Assembly (NCBI RefSeq): GCF_000304475.1
Contig: NC_018941.1
Span: 1,240,001 to 1,304,000 of the forward strand
Length of the DNA: 64,000 nucleotides
Direction of reading: 5' to 3'
Source of the DNA: Kazachstania africana CBS 2517
Taxonomy: Eukaryota; Ascomycota; Saccharomycetes; Saccharomycetales; Saccharomycetaceae
In this document: positions 50,362-60,953 of the stretch, in pieces
How positions within the stretch are numbered: the first letter of the stretch is position 1
Layout: each line of letters begins with the position of its first letter
Made by a program: the position numbers and the translations under genes
The notes under the pieces: model-generated
The model's input: the letters and a program-made list of their open reading frames with translations, nothing else
Database searches by the model: none
Told to the model about the DNA's origin: nothing

Positions 50362-50371
50362 AACCCGCCGA
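50362..50371. promoter_or_regulatory. URS1-like site upstream of UME6
   Basis: AACCCGCCGA matches the reverse of URS1 (TAGCCGCCGA) at 8 of 10 bases with the CCGCCGA core intact. It lies about 275 bp upstream of the UME6 start. It may be bound by Ume6 itself. Confidence 0.45.
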
Positions 50372-50451
50372 CTTCCTCCCTCTGTGTTTTCAGCAGGAAA
50401 CAAAAAAAAAAAAAAAATAAACCGCCCTGTGATTTTTTTTCTTTTTCTGCG

Positions 50452-50461
50452 AAGCCGCCCA
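50452..50461. promoter_or_regulatory. Second URS1-like site upstream of UME6
   Basis: AAGCCGCCCA matches the same URS1 consensus at 8 of 10 bases, 90 bp further from the gene. A shorter ACCGCCC lies between the two sites. Clustering supports a regulatory role, but each match is imperfect. Confidence 0.35.
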
Positions 50462-52481
50462 GAGAGAAGTGCAAAAGGGGAATTTGTGTTATGGAAGCCC
50501 TGAATTACCCTACGCTGGTTTTTTCGATGAGGGTTGATTTTTTATTGGTACGGTCGGATTTTATCTTGGCGGGACATCATGTTAGGGTTGATTGGGTGTG
50601 GTTGGTCCTTCCCGGGGTTAAGAAGTGAAAACCCTAGTTTGTGTCTCTCCAAGCTGTCAGTGAATCTCCGTAGTAATTCTTTCTTAGCGGAAGAGGGCCA
50701 TAATATCGACTAGAATCGGTGATAAGCTTCTGTGTGGGATCAGTCGTCAAGATATTGCCTGACAAAATAGTTCAGGGTTTGATAACTCCGAGAATAAGTA
50801 GTTTGTCAGGTAGAAGAAGGACGTTAGCAAACGTATCGAACGTCAAATGGAGAAGTCTGAGAAAATGTATGAAATAACAACATCCATTGGTTAGCACTTC
50901 GAAAAAGCGATATTTACAATACTCTGCAACTAAATATATAATCTTTGCTTCAGTGAGACGTGGTGTCTCAATCTTGTTGAGTGTCCGCTTTCATAGAATT
51001 AGCATCATTTTCACAAAATTTTTGAAGTCCGCCATCAAAGCTTCACATTCAAAGTAGAATTGTGGAGCATTCTATTGGAGTTACGATTTGTGAATGCAAG
51101 GTGAAGCACCACACCCAAGATTGAATCTGAGTAAGTGTTTTCCCACCATTTACACTGCTTGCAATATCCTTTTATAACCCATCCATTCGTTAACCGAAAA
51201 ATTCCAACTACAAACAACTACATATAATTAAAATTCATCAAGTCTATGAGAGGAATTTAATTGCTATCATTCATACTTATCAATATGTTCCCTTTTTTGT
51301 TGAGATATTCATTCATATTTTAAAATCCAAAAGCAAGTGACGTAAAGTATCGAGCCTTTTTTTTTATCAAAAATTGATGTGCTTTAGATTTACTTTCTCC
51401 CGCCTATACTCTTCCGTTCGAGGTTTTTTTCCAGAAGTGTCAGCCATCTGATTATTGGCCTCTGTTAGAACACTTGTTATCATCAAAGAGAATTCGAAGA
51501 CGAACTACATTCGCTTAAAAGACTCAGTATTGGTCGCGAAACCCCTTCGGGACTAAAAAGCGCCAGTCAACTGTATCTTTTTAGTTATGCCAGACTCATA
51601 ATGTCTGAAATGTATTTACCACGTAATTTCCTGGCCTTTGACCTCGAGGCTACTATTAGTAAAATCACCCAACAGGTAGACCACTAAGAATAAGTATTTA
51701 TCGGCAGAAAAATTAATAAAAGTAGCACCATTTCAATGGCAACCCCCTCCTTGAAAGTAAAGAAGTGCTTCCGCTCTTGTGACAAAGGTCATCCTTTAAA
51801 AGATAATTTAAGCACAAAATAAATCTACGAGCAGCTATTTCTGTGCAGCAGAAAATTACCAATTAGTTCGACGCTACAGAAGAAACAGTCGTATCAAAAT
51901 AGCTATATCGGTCACGTTTTCTAACCTAATATCTTCAAACTGGCCAGTGTATTACAAAGTATTGGTCGCGTTCAAGGTAATTAGCTTTGTCAATGTCCGA
52001 TACGAGCTCACTGCCATCTGAAAAGTTGATATGTGCTTGGTTTGAATACCTTCTTACATGACTCCTCTGATGGGCATGCTTTTTCCTACGTCTCTCTTTC
52101 GACATGCCATTATATAAATGTGTCATCGTGCTATTCAAATAAATTCGTCAAAATCTACCACGTAAATAATACGATTATTCACGGATTTCGAAAATTACCA
52201 TTTTCTTAATTGGACATTCTTTCCTTCTTCACATTCTGGGTCCCTTACACTATGCAGACCCTCCTCATCCTCATCCTTCGGTCATTTGCAAAAGCAGACG
52301 GTACTAGAAAGTTTAATGGTATTAGTCCATTTTTTGAAGAAAAACCATCCTCAAAAAGAAAGAAAAATTTATAGAATGGATTCCCGATGTAATCAAGTTA
52401 TAGACAATATATACACATACTATATCCACTCAATCAAGTGCATCTGCCTCGTGAGATAGATTACATTGTGCAAAAGAGCAA

Positions 52482-54407
52482 ATGCGTTCGTCACTTTTGC
52501 TCATCTCGAATACTGCTGCTGAGGGTAGTAATAATAATAATAGTATTAATATTGATACTAATCGGGCCGTTAAAAAGGATATCAGTAGTAAACACAACCA
52601 CTCTTCAAGTTATCATTCTTCAACTACTTCTGATTTAAATAATTTATTGGATAATTTGTCGGTGCAGACTTCCATTTATGATATGAAGAACAATGATGCT
52701 TCTTTAACAAATAATAACGGTGCTAGTAATGCACAAAAGTCTATTACGGCTTTAAATGAAAACACAATAACTGGGAAAGATTTACAACAGCCATATCAAT
52801 TTCTTTTAAACGCAGCAAATGTTATAGATAATGCGCAAAATGATACTCAAAGCGTGTGGGGAAATGATTCATTGATACGTACGGACTCACATATTCTTAA
52901 TGAGAGTAATGCCAATGATGAAATAATATTAAACACACGTATCTCTTCTCACAAAAGTAACGTTATAAAAAAGCCACCAAGAAGAAGGAGAACGCAGGAT
53001 TCGATTAGAACCACTGCTATACCGTTTCAATCATCGAAGCATTCTCAAATAGTACCTTTCAAGCAAGGTGCTAATAAGAAAGGATCTATCAAATCATCAG
53101 CAAGCGCACAACGTGAGATCGACAGGATGAAGAAAAATTTACTATCGAAGAGAGATATTAAAAGAAAGCATAAGAAATTTTTAATGGACGATGATAATGT
53201 CATTATCGGTAACAAGATCACCGAAGGTCATGTAAATTTTATCATTGCTTACAATATGTTAACAGGAATAAGAGTTGCCGTCTCACGCTGTTCCGGTTTA
53301 ATGAAACCATTGACTTTAAAAGATTTCAAGTTTTATAAGAAACTAGCATTCGATTATCATGGTAATGAATTAACTCCTTCTTCTCAGTATGCCTTTAAGT
53401 TCAAAGACTATTGTCCTGAGGTGTTTAGAGAATTGAGAGGAATGTTTGGTTTGGATCCAGCTGATTATTTGGTTTCATTAACATCAAAATATATACTGAG
53501 TGAATTAAACTCACCAGGTAAATCAGGCTCCTTCTTTTATTATTCAAGGGATTTCAAATTCATTATCAAGACAATTCACCATTCTGAACATATTAGGCTG
53601 CGAAAAACATTGCAGGATTATTATAATCATGTAAAAACAAATCCGGATACTTTAATTTGTCAGTTTTATGGTCTACATAGGATAAAAATGCCAATCTCTT
53701 TCAAAAATAAAATTAAGCACCGAAAAATTTACTTCATTGTTATGAATAACTTATTTCCTCCACATCTTGACATGCACATCACTTTCGATTTAAAAGGTTC
53801 TACACTAGACCGCTATACCAAAATAAATGAGAAAGAATCAAAAGGTAATGACTCAAACTACAGACCAATTTTAAAGGATCTTAACTGGCTTGAATTGAAG
53901 GAAAAAATCAAATTTGGGCCTATAAAGAAGGAAAAATTTTTACTCCAACTACGAAAGGATTTAGAGCTACTGTCAAAGTTGAATATAATGGATTATTCAC
54001 TACTATTTGGCATTCACGATATGAATAAATACAAGCAAGAAAACGACGATGAATATGATGAAAATAACTTGATTGCATTTTATGACGATGATAATGTCAT
54101 TGTCCAGAATGAGCATGATAAAACTGAGGCGCATTTACAAACAATTCCTCTAAAACCACATTATTTTAAACAATTCGAAGGGGGTATAAGAGCCTCCAAT
54201 AAAAATAATGACAATGAGAATTTGATATATTATTTCGGAATAATCGATTGTTTGACACATTATTCGATTATCAAAAAACTTGAAACTTTCTGGAAAAGTT
54301 TAAACAATGATATCAACATAGTAAGTGCAGTGCCACCAAAAGATTATTCAAGAAGACTTTATAGGTTTATCGAAAATTCAATAGACACCCAAGATATAGA
54401 GAAATAA
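52482..54407 (+). CDS. MSS4: Phosphatidylinositol-4-phosphate 5-kinase Mss4
   Basis: Mss4 makes PI(4,5)P2 at the plasma membrane and is the only such kinase in yeast. The protein has 641 residues (S. cerevisiae 779), shorter mainly at the N-terminus, which is Asn/Ser-rich. The kinase domain starts near 245 ([24 protein letters not shown]). It contains [18 protein letters not shown], the DLKGST motif, MDYSLL (from Met503) and the IDCLTHY block. The activation-loop end DYSRRLYRF is at the C-terminus. All catalytic motifs are present. The gene lies far from UME6 across a 2.4-kb gap. Confidence 0.97.
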   Translation: MRSSLLLISNTAAEGSNNNNSINIDTNRAVKKDISSKHNHSSSYHSSTTSDLNNLLDNLSVQTSIYDMKNNDASLTNNNGASNAQKSITALNENTITGKDLQQPYQFLLNAANVIDNAQNDTQSVWGNDSLIRTDSHILNESNANDEIILNTRISSHKSNVIKKPPRRRRTQDSIRTTAIPFQSSKHSQIVPFKQGANKKGSIKSSASAQREIDRMKKNLLSKRDIKRKHKKFLMDDDNVIIGNKITEGHVNFIIAYNMLTGIRVAVSRCSGLMKPLTLKDFKFYKKLAFDYHGNELTPSSQYAFKFKDYCPEVFRELRGMFGLDPADYLVSLTSKYILSELNSPGKSGSFFYYSRDFKFIIKTIHHSEHIRLRKTLQDYYNHVKTNPDTLICQFYGLHRIKMPISFKNKIKHRKIYFIVMNNLFPPHLDMHITFDLKGSTLDRYTKINEKESKGNDSNYRPILKDLNWLELKEKIKFGPIKKEKFLLQLRKDLELLSKLNIMDYSLLFGIHDMNKYKQENDDEYDENNLIAFYDDDNVIVQNEHDKTEAHLQTIPLKPHYFKQFEGGIRASNKNNDNENLIYYFGIIDCLTHYSIIKKLETFWKSLNNDINIVSAVPPKDYSRRLYRFIENSIDTQDIEK

Positions 54408-55179
54408 TACCGTTCAATTTTTCTCCATATTCTTAAAAGTGACTGATTTAGCGATTTCTTTGTGGTTGATGAAAAACGCTGCCTTTTTCCATACATATAT
54501 ATTTTATTATATATGCACTTTTTTGCATAAAGCATAGTAGCAGACACTTGAGAAGTGACTAAGACATATTTCCAAAAAAGTGCTTAAAATAGAACAAAAT
54601 TAATCATTTCCCGTATTTTCATTTTTAAAATAAATAGTTTTTTTCAATAACGATTGCGCCTGATCTTTCTTAGCATTTCCTCGGAATGCGTTGCATTCTT
54701 GGCAAAATAACAAAGCCTCTTTACATAAAAGCGACAACTCAGCCCCACATAAATGTGAATACAGGGAAGGAATTCGGTGGTGGGACTCTAGAGCAATGCG
54801 TACTAGTTGTATCCAAAGAGAATGATTCTCTTGCTATTTTTAGTAAAGGAGGATGGAAGTAGTGGATTCAGTTGCATCGAAGAATACTTTAGAGGCTTGA
54901 TTGCCTCTGAAATGTAGGCGCTGTTTTGAATATGCTCTTTCCGGTTTATCACCATCGCTGTCATTTTACTTGAGATCGCAGGAGAAACTAAATTTTTTTC
55001 CCGTCGAGGCCAAAAATGGATCTAAATAAAAAAGAAAAAAATTTTCTAGATTCGTTGTTATATATATATATATATACGTATATATATCTTTCAGATGGCC
55101 AGAATAAGACATCTTTAGTTATCTTACTTTGAGCTGTGAAAAAAAAAATACTGAAGTCTTCCTAATATAACTAAAAAAG
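54408..55179. other. MSS4 to CYSTM-gene spacer
   Basis: This is 772 bp between tandem genes. The only notable element is the (TA)n tract about 100 bp before the next gene. No ORF or RNA gene is recognised. Confidence 0.5.
55059..55088. repeat. (TA)n tract with central CG
   Basis: Alternating TA from 55059 to 55076, then CG and TATATATAT, forms a nearly perfect self-complementary stretch. It lies about 95-120 bp before the CYSTM gene and may act as its TATA region. Confidence 0.75.
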
Positions 55180-55374
55180 ATGCCTCCATATGGTCCACCC
55201 CATTATGGTCCGCCACATGGCCCTCCACCTCCAGGTCCAGGTTACTATCAGCCAGCTCCCCAGCCAGTTTATATCCAACAAGCTCCTCCTCCACCACCTA
55301 ATGACGGTTGCTGTGGACCTTGTTGTCAAATTTTGTGCTGTTGCTGTTTATTCGAAATATGTTGCGGCCCATAA
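55180..55374 (+). CDS. CYSTM-family small cysteine-rich protein (YDR210W-like)
   Basis: The 64-residue protein has a Pro/Gly/Tyr/His-rich first 40 residues (repeated PPHYGPP-type units) and a C-terminal cysteine-dense segment: CCGPCC, then CCCC and a final CC. This is the CYSTM layout, a short palmitoylatable membrane-associated module common to fungal and plant stress proteins. YDR210W is the gene after MSS4 in S. cerevisiae, which supports orthology. The ATG follows an A-rich leader. Function is unknown beyond plasma-membrane association of relatives. It is the last gene that keeps the chromosome IV order. Confidence 0.85.
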   Translation: MPPYGPPHYGPPHGPPPPGPGYYQPAPQPVYIQQAPPPPPNDGCCGPCCQILCCCCLFEICCGP

Positions 55375-56929
55375 TCCGTATATTCTCATTGATTTATATT
55401 TCCAGAAGTGCTAACAATAGAGTGGTCTCGAAGTCATAAAATGAACATTTCTTTATTCCTTGTAGATGATCATTCAATGAACTTTTTTTCGACATGTTCA
55501 AATTACCGGTATTCAAGCAGCATGGCCAATGCAAAGTTATCTATTATGTAGTTCATTCAAAATAGATATGTACAGTAGTTAAAATGATGACAACTTTTTT
55601 TTAGATTTTTCACACTCAATTTTGAACTATCCTTTAAATAATGTGCTGCGCACATTATCAGTAGATAAATTTTTAATAGAGCAGGTTACGCTGTTCACTG
55701 GCTCTTAATTCAAGGATTTTGTCGTCAGAAACCAACACTTCAATGAAGAAAAGAATATTATGATAACTAAAGTCAAGAACTTCATAGCTGAAGTATGTAT
55801 GAACTGAAAATCAAAATAATGAAGTTACTCTGGTTGTTATTATAGTATATGACAAGCTTTTTTCCAGAAAAATACGCTACTATACAATGCCGGATAAACA
55901 ACTGTTGTCTACATCTCAGAACTGTTTTGCATCTGCGTTTTGTTTACCTGCCTACCACGCAATATAGAGTCGTTGCTATTTGACTCATCATTTTTTAGTG
56001 TCGATATTATAACTAAATAACAGTAGGTATCGTTAGACAATATGGATTGCAGATATCATAACTGTATATTTTATTCATGCTGTCGCATTTTTCTTCTGAC
56101 TTGCGAAAAATGACGGAACAAGATTTAAACAATTATCTTATGGGAATGCTGCTGACCCATTCAACATAACTTTCCAAATATAAATAAAAGGTCATTATAA
56201 ATGACAATTGCTCGAAAAAGAAGCTACGGCGGTCGAGACTTTGTAATTCTAACTAGTTTATATCTTACCGAACGCTGTCCTATCAGTTCAGTTACTTCTT
56301 TAATTGCAAGACGTTTCCAGTACTATGTAGGTTTTATTAGTTATATAACGTATAATTTAATTTTTGTTTGGGAATCTCCTGCAGTCAGTCAACAACTCGA
56401 AGGTGAAGGGTTCGTAATATAGTGGATACTTTTCATAGTCAAACCCGCGGCAGTTGCCAGTCTGTAATTAGATTCATAGCGTCACTTGTGGACGAAGTAT
56501 TATTAGAAGCAGACGTTACATAACCATAGGACTTTGATTGTATATTAAGAGAATGACGTTCCTCACTACTTTCATATCCAAGTAGTAAGGAAAAAAATGA
56601 GCTACAAAAACTGTTCAAAGGAAAGAAACGCTGGCTACTTGTACTTAGTTTTTTCTTAGCAGAGCATGTGTCACTTTAGTTAAGTAAGTGGCACGCCAGG
56701 CTCTCGTAACATAATCGGCTGGTAATAGTATCTGTTGGCAAAACCACGTGATCGTCATACTCTTCACGGATTCCCATGCTTAAGCATGATTATCTTTCAA
56801 GAATTTTTCCATAGGGCAAGAAATTATTATATGGTTTTTTTCTACAGTTTCATTTTTCTCAAGCATCCTGATAGATATCTCTTGGCATTCTTCAAACTAG
56901 GAGATTGAATAAACAAAAAAATTGAAATC
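55375..56929. other. Gene-poor stretch past the synteny breakpoint
   Basis: This is 1.55 kb with no supported gene. A 73-codon frame at 56201-56422 starts shortly after an AAATATAAATAAAAGG sequence but has no recognisable protein features. A perfect 14-base palindrome CATGCTTAAGCATG is at 56775-56788. TGTTGG at about 56734 could mark an LTR edge of the element that follows, without proof. Confidence 0.5.
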
Positions 56930-58340
56930 TTGAATCTTGTTGAACCAAACCGAAGACGGTTAATGATTCCACAGGTTATGAGCGCTGGCGCATGCGGCGC
57001 TGTTGCAATTCCCATTAAGTTTGCGGGTTCCTCCAATTGTACTGAATGGTTAAGATTCCTTCAACAGCACTTACAGAGAACTAACATGTCCTGGTACCAA
57101 TTTGTTGAACAAGGCATTATTGCCAATATCTCTGAATTGAATCATTTCTTTCGAGGATAAAAATACTATTTTCGGTGTTTTTGATACAGCACTTGGTCAG
57201 TTAATTAATGATTGTACTATTGGTGAAGCTAAAACGAAGCGAGCATTTACTACAAACAACGCCTTGGAAGCGTGTCTACTACTGGTCTATTTCTTTAGTT
57301 AAGTGAAGAATATTCTAAAGCGACTGTTAGTATCCAATGTCACACTGCCATGAATTGACAAATTAAAAGTAAATCGTTCAAGGAAAGACGCATCTGGATA
57401 AGGACGTAGCATCCAGCTTCCTGAACACTACAAAAGAAGAAATTAAATTAATGAAGTTTCCCAATAATATCCATGCAGTCATTTATCAGAAGATTTTTAA
57501 TGAAAAGCTCGAAAGAGCAATGTCTCTCTTGATGATGGTCTCGTCTCCTTTAACTTTAAACAAAATGTTGGATTTGGCGATGAAACCTCTAAAAATTCCA
57601 GTAATGGAGAGAATTGAAAAATCAAGTGAAAAGTCCAACTCAAGTGCTTTTGCACTAATTGCCAATAAGTCAGTTAACGAAAACAAGAAAAAGACTTGTA
57701 AATGCGCTCACTTTATTAGCCAATGCGAAGAACTTCAAAAGCGCTTACCAGATGCCTATATCTTTGAAAAGTATGCTACCGACGAAAATCGAACAATGTG
57801 AATAATTCTTCTATAAAGCAAGGCACCAACAATTTACACAGATCCTCCTGGATTTCTATTGCTTCTTCTGATATAGATACTATGGTTCTTAACGCTGCTG
57901 TCACCAATATTAATGATGACACCATCTCAAACAATGCGTGGATTTTTGACACTGGATGTACTGGCCATATGTGCAATGACATTAAGCTTTTCAATAATAT
58001 TACATTGGGAAAATTTAGTACGTTAGCCACCTCTGGTGGCACTTTACCAATTAAAGGATTTGGTATCATCGACCTCGAAAAACTGGAACTTCCTCAGGTT
58101 TGCTATGTTCCTAAATTACCAATTAATCTTATTTCCATCATTCAGGCTACCGTAACTGCTAAGTTTAAATTCGTTTTTGACAAACATGGTATTACGCTCC
58201 TTGATTCAGCTAATTCTCCAATCATGAAAGGAAATATTGTAAATGACCTATATGGGATCGACGAAAGCAAATCATCTTTTACAGCTGTGACAGCTACACC
58301 TTCCGACAATTTAGCATCCCAGCCAATTTACACATCTTAA
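56930..58340 (+). mobile_element. Decayed Ty5/copia-like retrotransposon (gag and protease remnant)
   Basis: Three broken stretches in one direction make a retrotransposon order. Frames at 56930-57160 and about 57162-57300 look like a copia Gag (SSNCTEWLRFLQQHLQ). A frame at 57451-57801 ends near a Cys/His cluster resembling a spoiled zinc knuckle. A frame at 57798-58340 carries an aspartic-protease start (WIFDTGCTGHMCND) followed by LPINLIS and LYGID, as in the Ty5 polyprotein. Stops and frame changes separate them. Integrase, reverse transcriptase and RNase H are missing. Ty5 elements favour silent chromatin, which fits a subtelomeric site. Family call by motif memory. Confidence 0.8.
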
Positions 58341-60953
58341 AGACTCACAAGTTGGTGAAATAGGTGACTATGTTCGTAAATAATACATCTCGGCTTAAAG
58401 GGGCTGTTAAAATGTATCCAATCCTTAATGTATATTGAGAACAAAGAACAGAGCTAGGTCTTAGCTTCCGGTATTAATAAGAGTCAAATAACAGATGACT
58501 CCTCTCATTAAGAGCGATTCAATGTGCAAAGAAAGTCAATTTCTTTGAATACAATAAACTACATAAATACACATCAAATATCACTAGAAAGTATATTCGA
58601 TTATATTTGTCTCTATATAAGATAATTAAGGAAAGTCATCCTATTCATTCATGTTTGCGTCCTATTGTTAAACCATGTCTGCCTCCAATAGTAGTTCACC
58701 TACTAACGACTTTATTGTTGTGGAACCATGAACCGTCTTACGTTTGGTTCAACATTACTTGCAACTATTTACTAAAATTGCGCTTTTTGAAATGGTTCGA
58801 ATGTTTCATACCACGGGTATGAAGGGTAAACTTAACAAATGAAAGCAAAACATGAAAATTGCTGAAGTCTGCTGAAAGATAATGAAGCTTCAATATAGAA
58901 GCTGTGAAGACTATGGCAATCAGTCATTCTTATCAACAGAAGCCAATACCACCTGATTATATCACAAGAGACCAAAATGTCATTTAGTAATCCTAATGAT
59001 ATGTACTTTATAAGAAAAACTAAGTATACAAGTCAGAGCAGCTCTCCTTTGGAGATGTATGTACCATTTTTTTTTCTAATTATATATAAAAGAATAAGGA
59101 ATATAATTCTATTAGTACTTCACTAACGTCTAATTTTTTATCATATCCACGTCTAATGATTCTTCGCCCACAAGTAACTCTAAGAACCGAGTTGCAGAAC
59201 CAGTAACTATGTCAGGCACGGTTCAAACCTTTCGAAATAAATGAATGTGCTCCATAGTTATCTTCCTCAATTATAATTAATGCCCATTAGTACAAAGTGT
59301 AACTATCTCTCACTTTACATAGTACTATTTTAGGAACTTATACCGCCACAAGTGGTAGGGAATTCTATCGCGTAGGCTTTGATATCTCTATTTAGCGAGA
59401 TATACCAGTCGTTTGAAACTTGTTCTGATAAACGTATACTTCAAGGGGCATGTTCACAGTAACCGCAATGGCAAGTGTATATTTTGTTCAGATAATCCCA
59501 AAATTGGGTTGCATTTTATTCTTGCTAATTTGCAATCGACCATACAGCATCCTTGTGAGCTATATTTTCATGACAAACAACATCGAAATCTCGGACAAAA
59601 AAAGTTGTGTCAAATAAGATACAAAATTATCCCAAAAATGGGACTCATGATGTTTTGACGTTATCCCAGAGCCTTCAATTGACAATTTTAAGGAAGAAGA
59701 TTCAATCTAACATTTGTCAAAACATGAAACATAACAAGTACTAGCACTTTAGATACTATCAACCGAAATGTAACAAAACACAGTTGCATCGAGTGGAGAA
59801 ATATAACTACTTGGCCAGTAATGTAAAAGCAGACAATCATTTGCTCAGGAAATGGTTACACTGTGGCTCATTTTTTGGAGGGCAAACAAAAATGAAAAGA
59901 ATGCCCTTTTTAACTAAAGTGGATATATTCAAATTAATCTAATAACAGATGACGTAACTTCGAATTTAAGTAACTATGGATCTCTCGTAATATAACTCAT
60001 CACACTTTGTCCTTGCTAACAAGATTCTCCTTTTAAAGGCAATGAACTACTGACATAATTAGTTTTGACTAGTATATCCTTTTTCTTTAATGTAAACAAA
60101 CTACCTGATCATCATACTGTTATACGATACCTATGTGATCGGCTCTTCAACAACCTAACAATTAAAAAGGCGGATATACTGCAATTTTGGCGCCATATAA
60201 AAAAATTGTACTCACGACTTGGACCTGAGGAGTAAGCTTGCATTATTTTTGCACATTCGACTGTCTTTAATGAGCCACTGACAGCAACCTTTACAAAGTA
60301 TAATATTATAACGGATCTTAGTACAGCTGAAAGTGCTTGTCTATTTATCCTGACTCTACTTAGCACTCAGGATGACAAACTTATGATGAAGCCTGGACGT
60401 ACAAAGTTTTCTGGGTACGGTGTAACAGGTTATATAAGCCATAGGGTGACTTGAGAATTAGACAAGACTAAAGTCCTAAATAATATGAATTACCTGTCAA
60501 TGCATAAGTAACTGTACACTACCAAAAGAATATCGGTAACTGCACTGCAAGATGATATAAAATCACATATCTTATAATGAAGAAGGGAAGATTGACCAAA
60601 AGCATTTTACAGCTGGTTTGTATAAATTAATTCATCTTTTGGAGATATGATTGAATAAAAGCACTTTTTGACGTAAGGAAAAGTTAACAGCTACTTTCAG
60701 GAATATTCAAAGAAATCTGTCACAAATAAGAAAAGAGTTGTACTAATACCAATGTGACATACAGGACGCCCGGGGCTTTCCCTTGTGACAATACTGGAAC
60801 TGTAAATCACGTGGTTCCATGTGTATGAACCCGTAGTATATGATTACAGTCCAATATATAAGTCGAGAATGAACGCAATCCATTTTTACATTTCTCATAC
60901 CAGTTCCATATAGTTTTGGGCCAAAAAGAAGGAACGTGGTAAAATAGACAAAC
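58341..60953. other. Gene-poor region with decayed fragments
   Basis: This is 2.6 kb without an intact gene. From about 58390 to 58670 the sequence resembles an LTR or leader (TATATAAG-type box near 58614), followed by an 18-codon open frame at ATG 58675. From 59401 to about 60452 successive open stretches in three frames of the plus strand look like a broken gene (entered separately). No tRNA box pair was found. Confidence 0.45.
59401..60452 (+). pseudogene. Possible decayed coding sequence, unknown family
   Basis: Plus-strand open stretches follow each other with frame changes: 59413-59658, then about 59649-59942 (two stretches of about 36 and 61 codons split by one stop), then about 60059-60452 (about 58 and 72 codons split by one stop). 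The last part has protein-like composition, for example KKADILQFWRHIKKLYSRLG and KPGRTKFSGYGVTGYISHR. The early part has Cys/His pairs. I do not recognise the family. Open runs this long can occur by chance in AT-rich DNA, so this is tentative. Confidence 0.3.

Larger units (their letters stand above)
50092..52481. other. Long divergent UME6-MSS4 intergenic region
   Basis: This is 2.4 kb between divergent genes, the longest gap in the syntenic part. No convincing ORF or tRNA is seen. It contains two URS1-like motifs near UME6, a poly-A run (50402-50417), a 13-base direct repeat (AGTATTGGTCGCG at 51526-51538 and 51958-51970) and a hairpin with a 9-bp stem (51552-51560 with 51577-51585). A weaker hairpin follows just after it. 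A large regulatory region or a noncoding RNA is possible. Confidence 0.55.

Noticed and set aside
50290..50628. 112-codon plus-strand open frame upstream of UME6
   Set aside because: It runs through a poly-A tract giving a Lys run. It has no domain features and lies in a promoter region.
56201..56422. 73-codon open frame in the gene-poor tail
   Set aside because: It has an A-rich leader and TATA-like stretch but no recognisable protein character. Not supported as a gene.
58607..58822. 71-codon open frame after the Ty-like relic
   Set aside because: It does not start with ATG and overlaps, in another frame, a short ATG-started stretch at 58675. No retrotransposon domain could be recognised with confidence.
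59219..59231. GGTTCAAACC resembling a tRNA B box
   Set aside because: No A box or cloverleaf can be built around it, and the flanks do not pair.
60786..60795. ATCACGTG resembling centromere element CDEI
   Set aside because: No AT-rich CDEII of about 80-90 bp followed by a CDEIII (TTTCCGAA core) downstream. The same applies to CACGTGAT near 56745.
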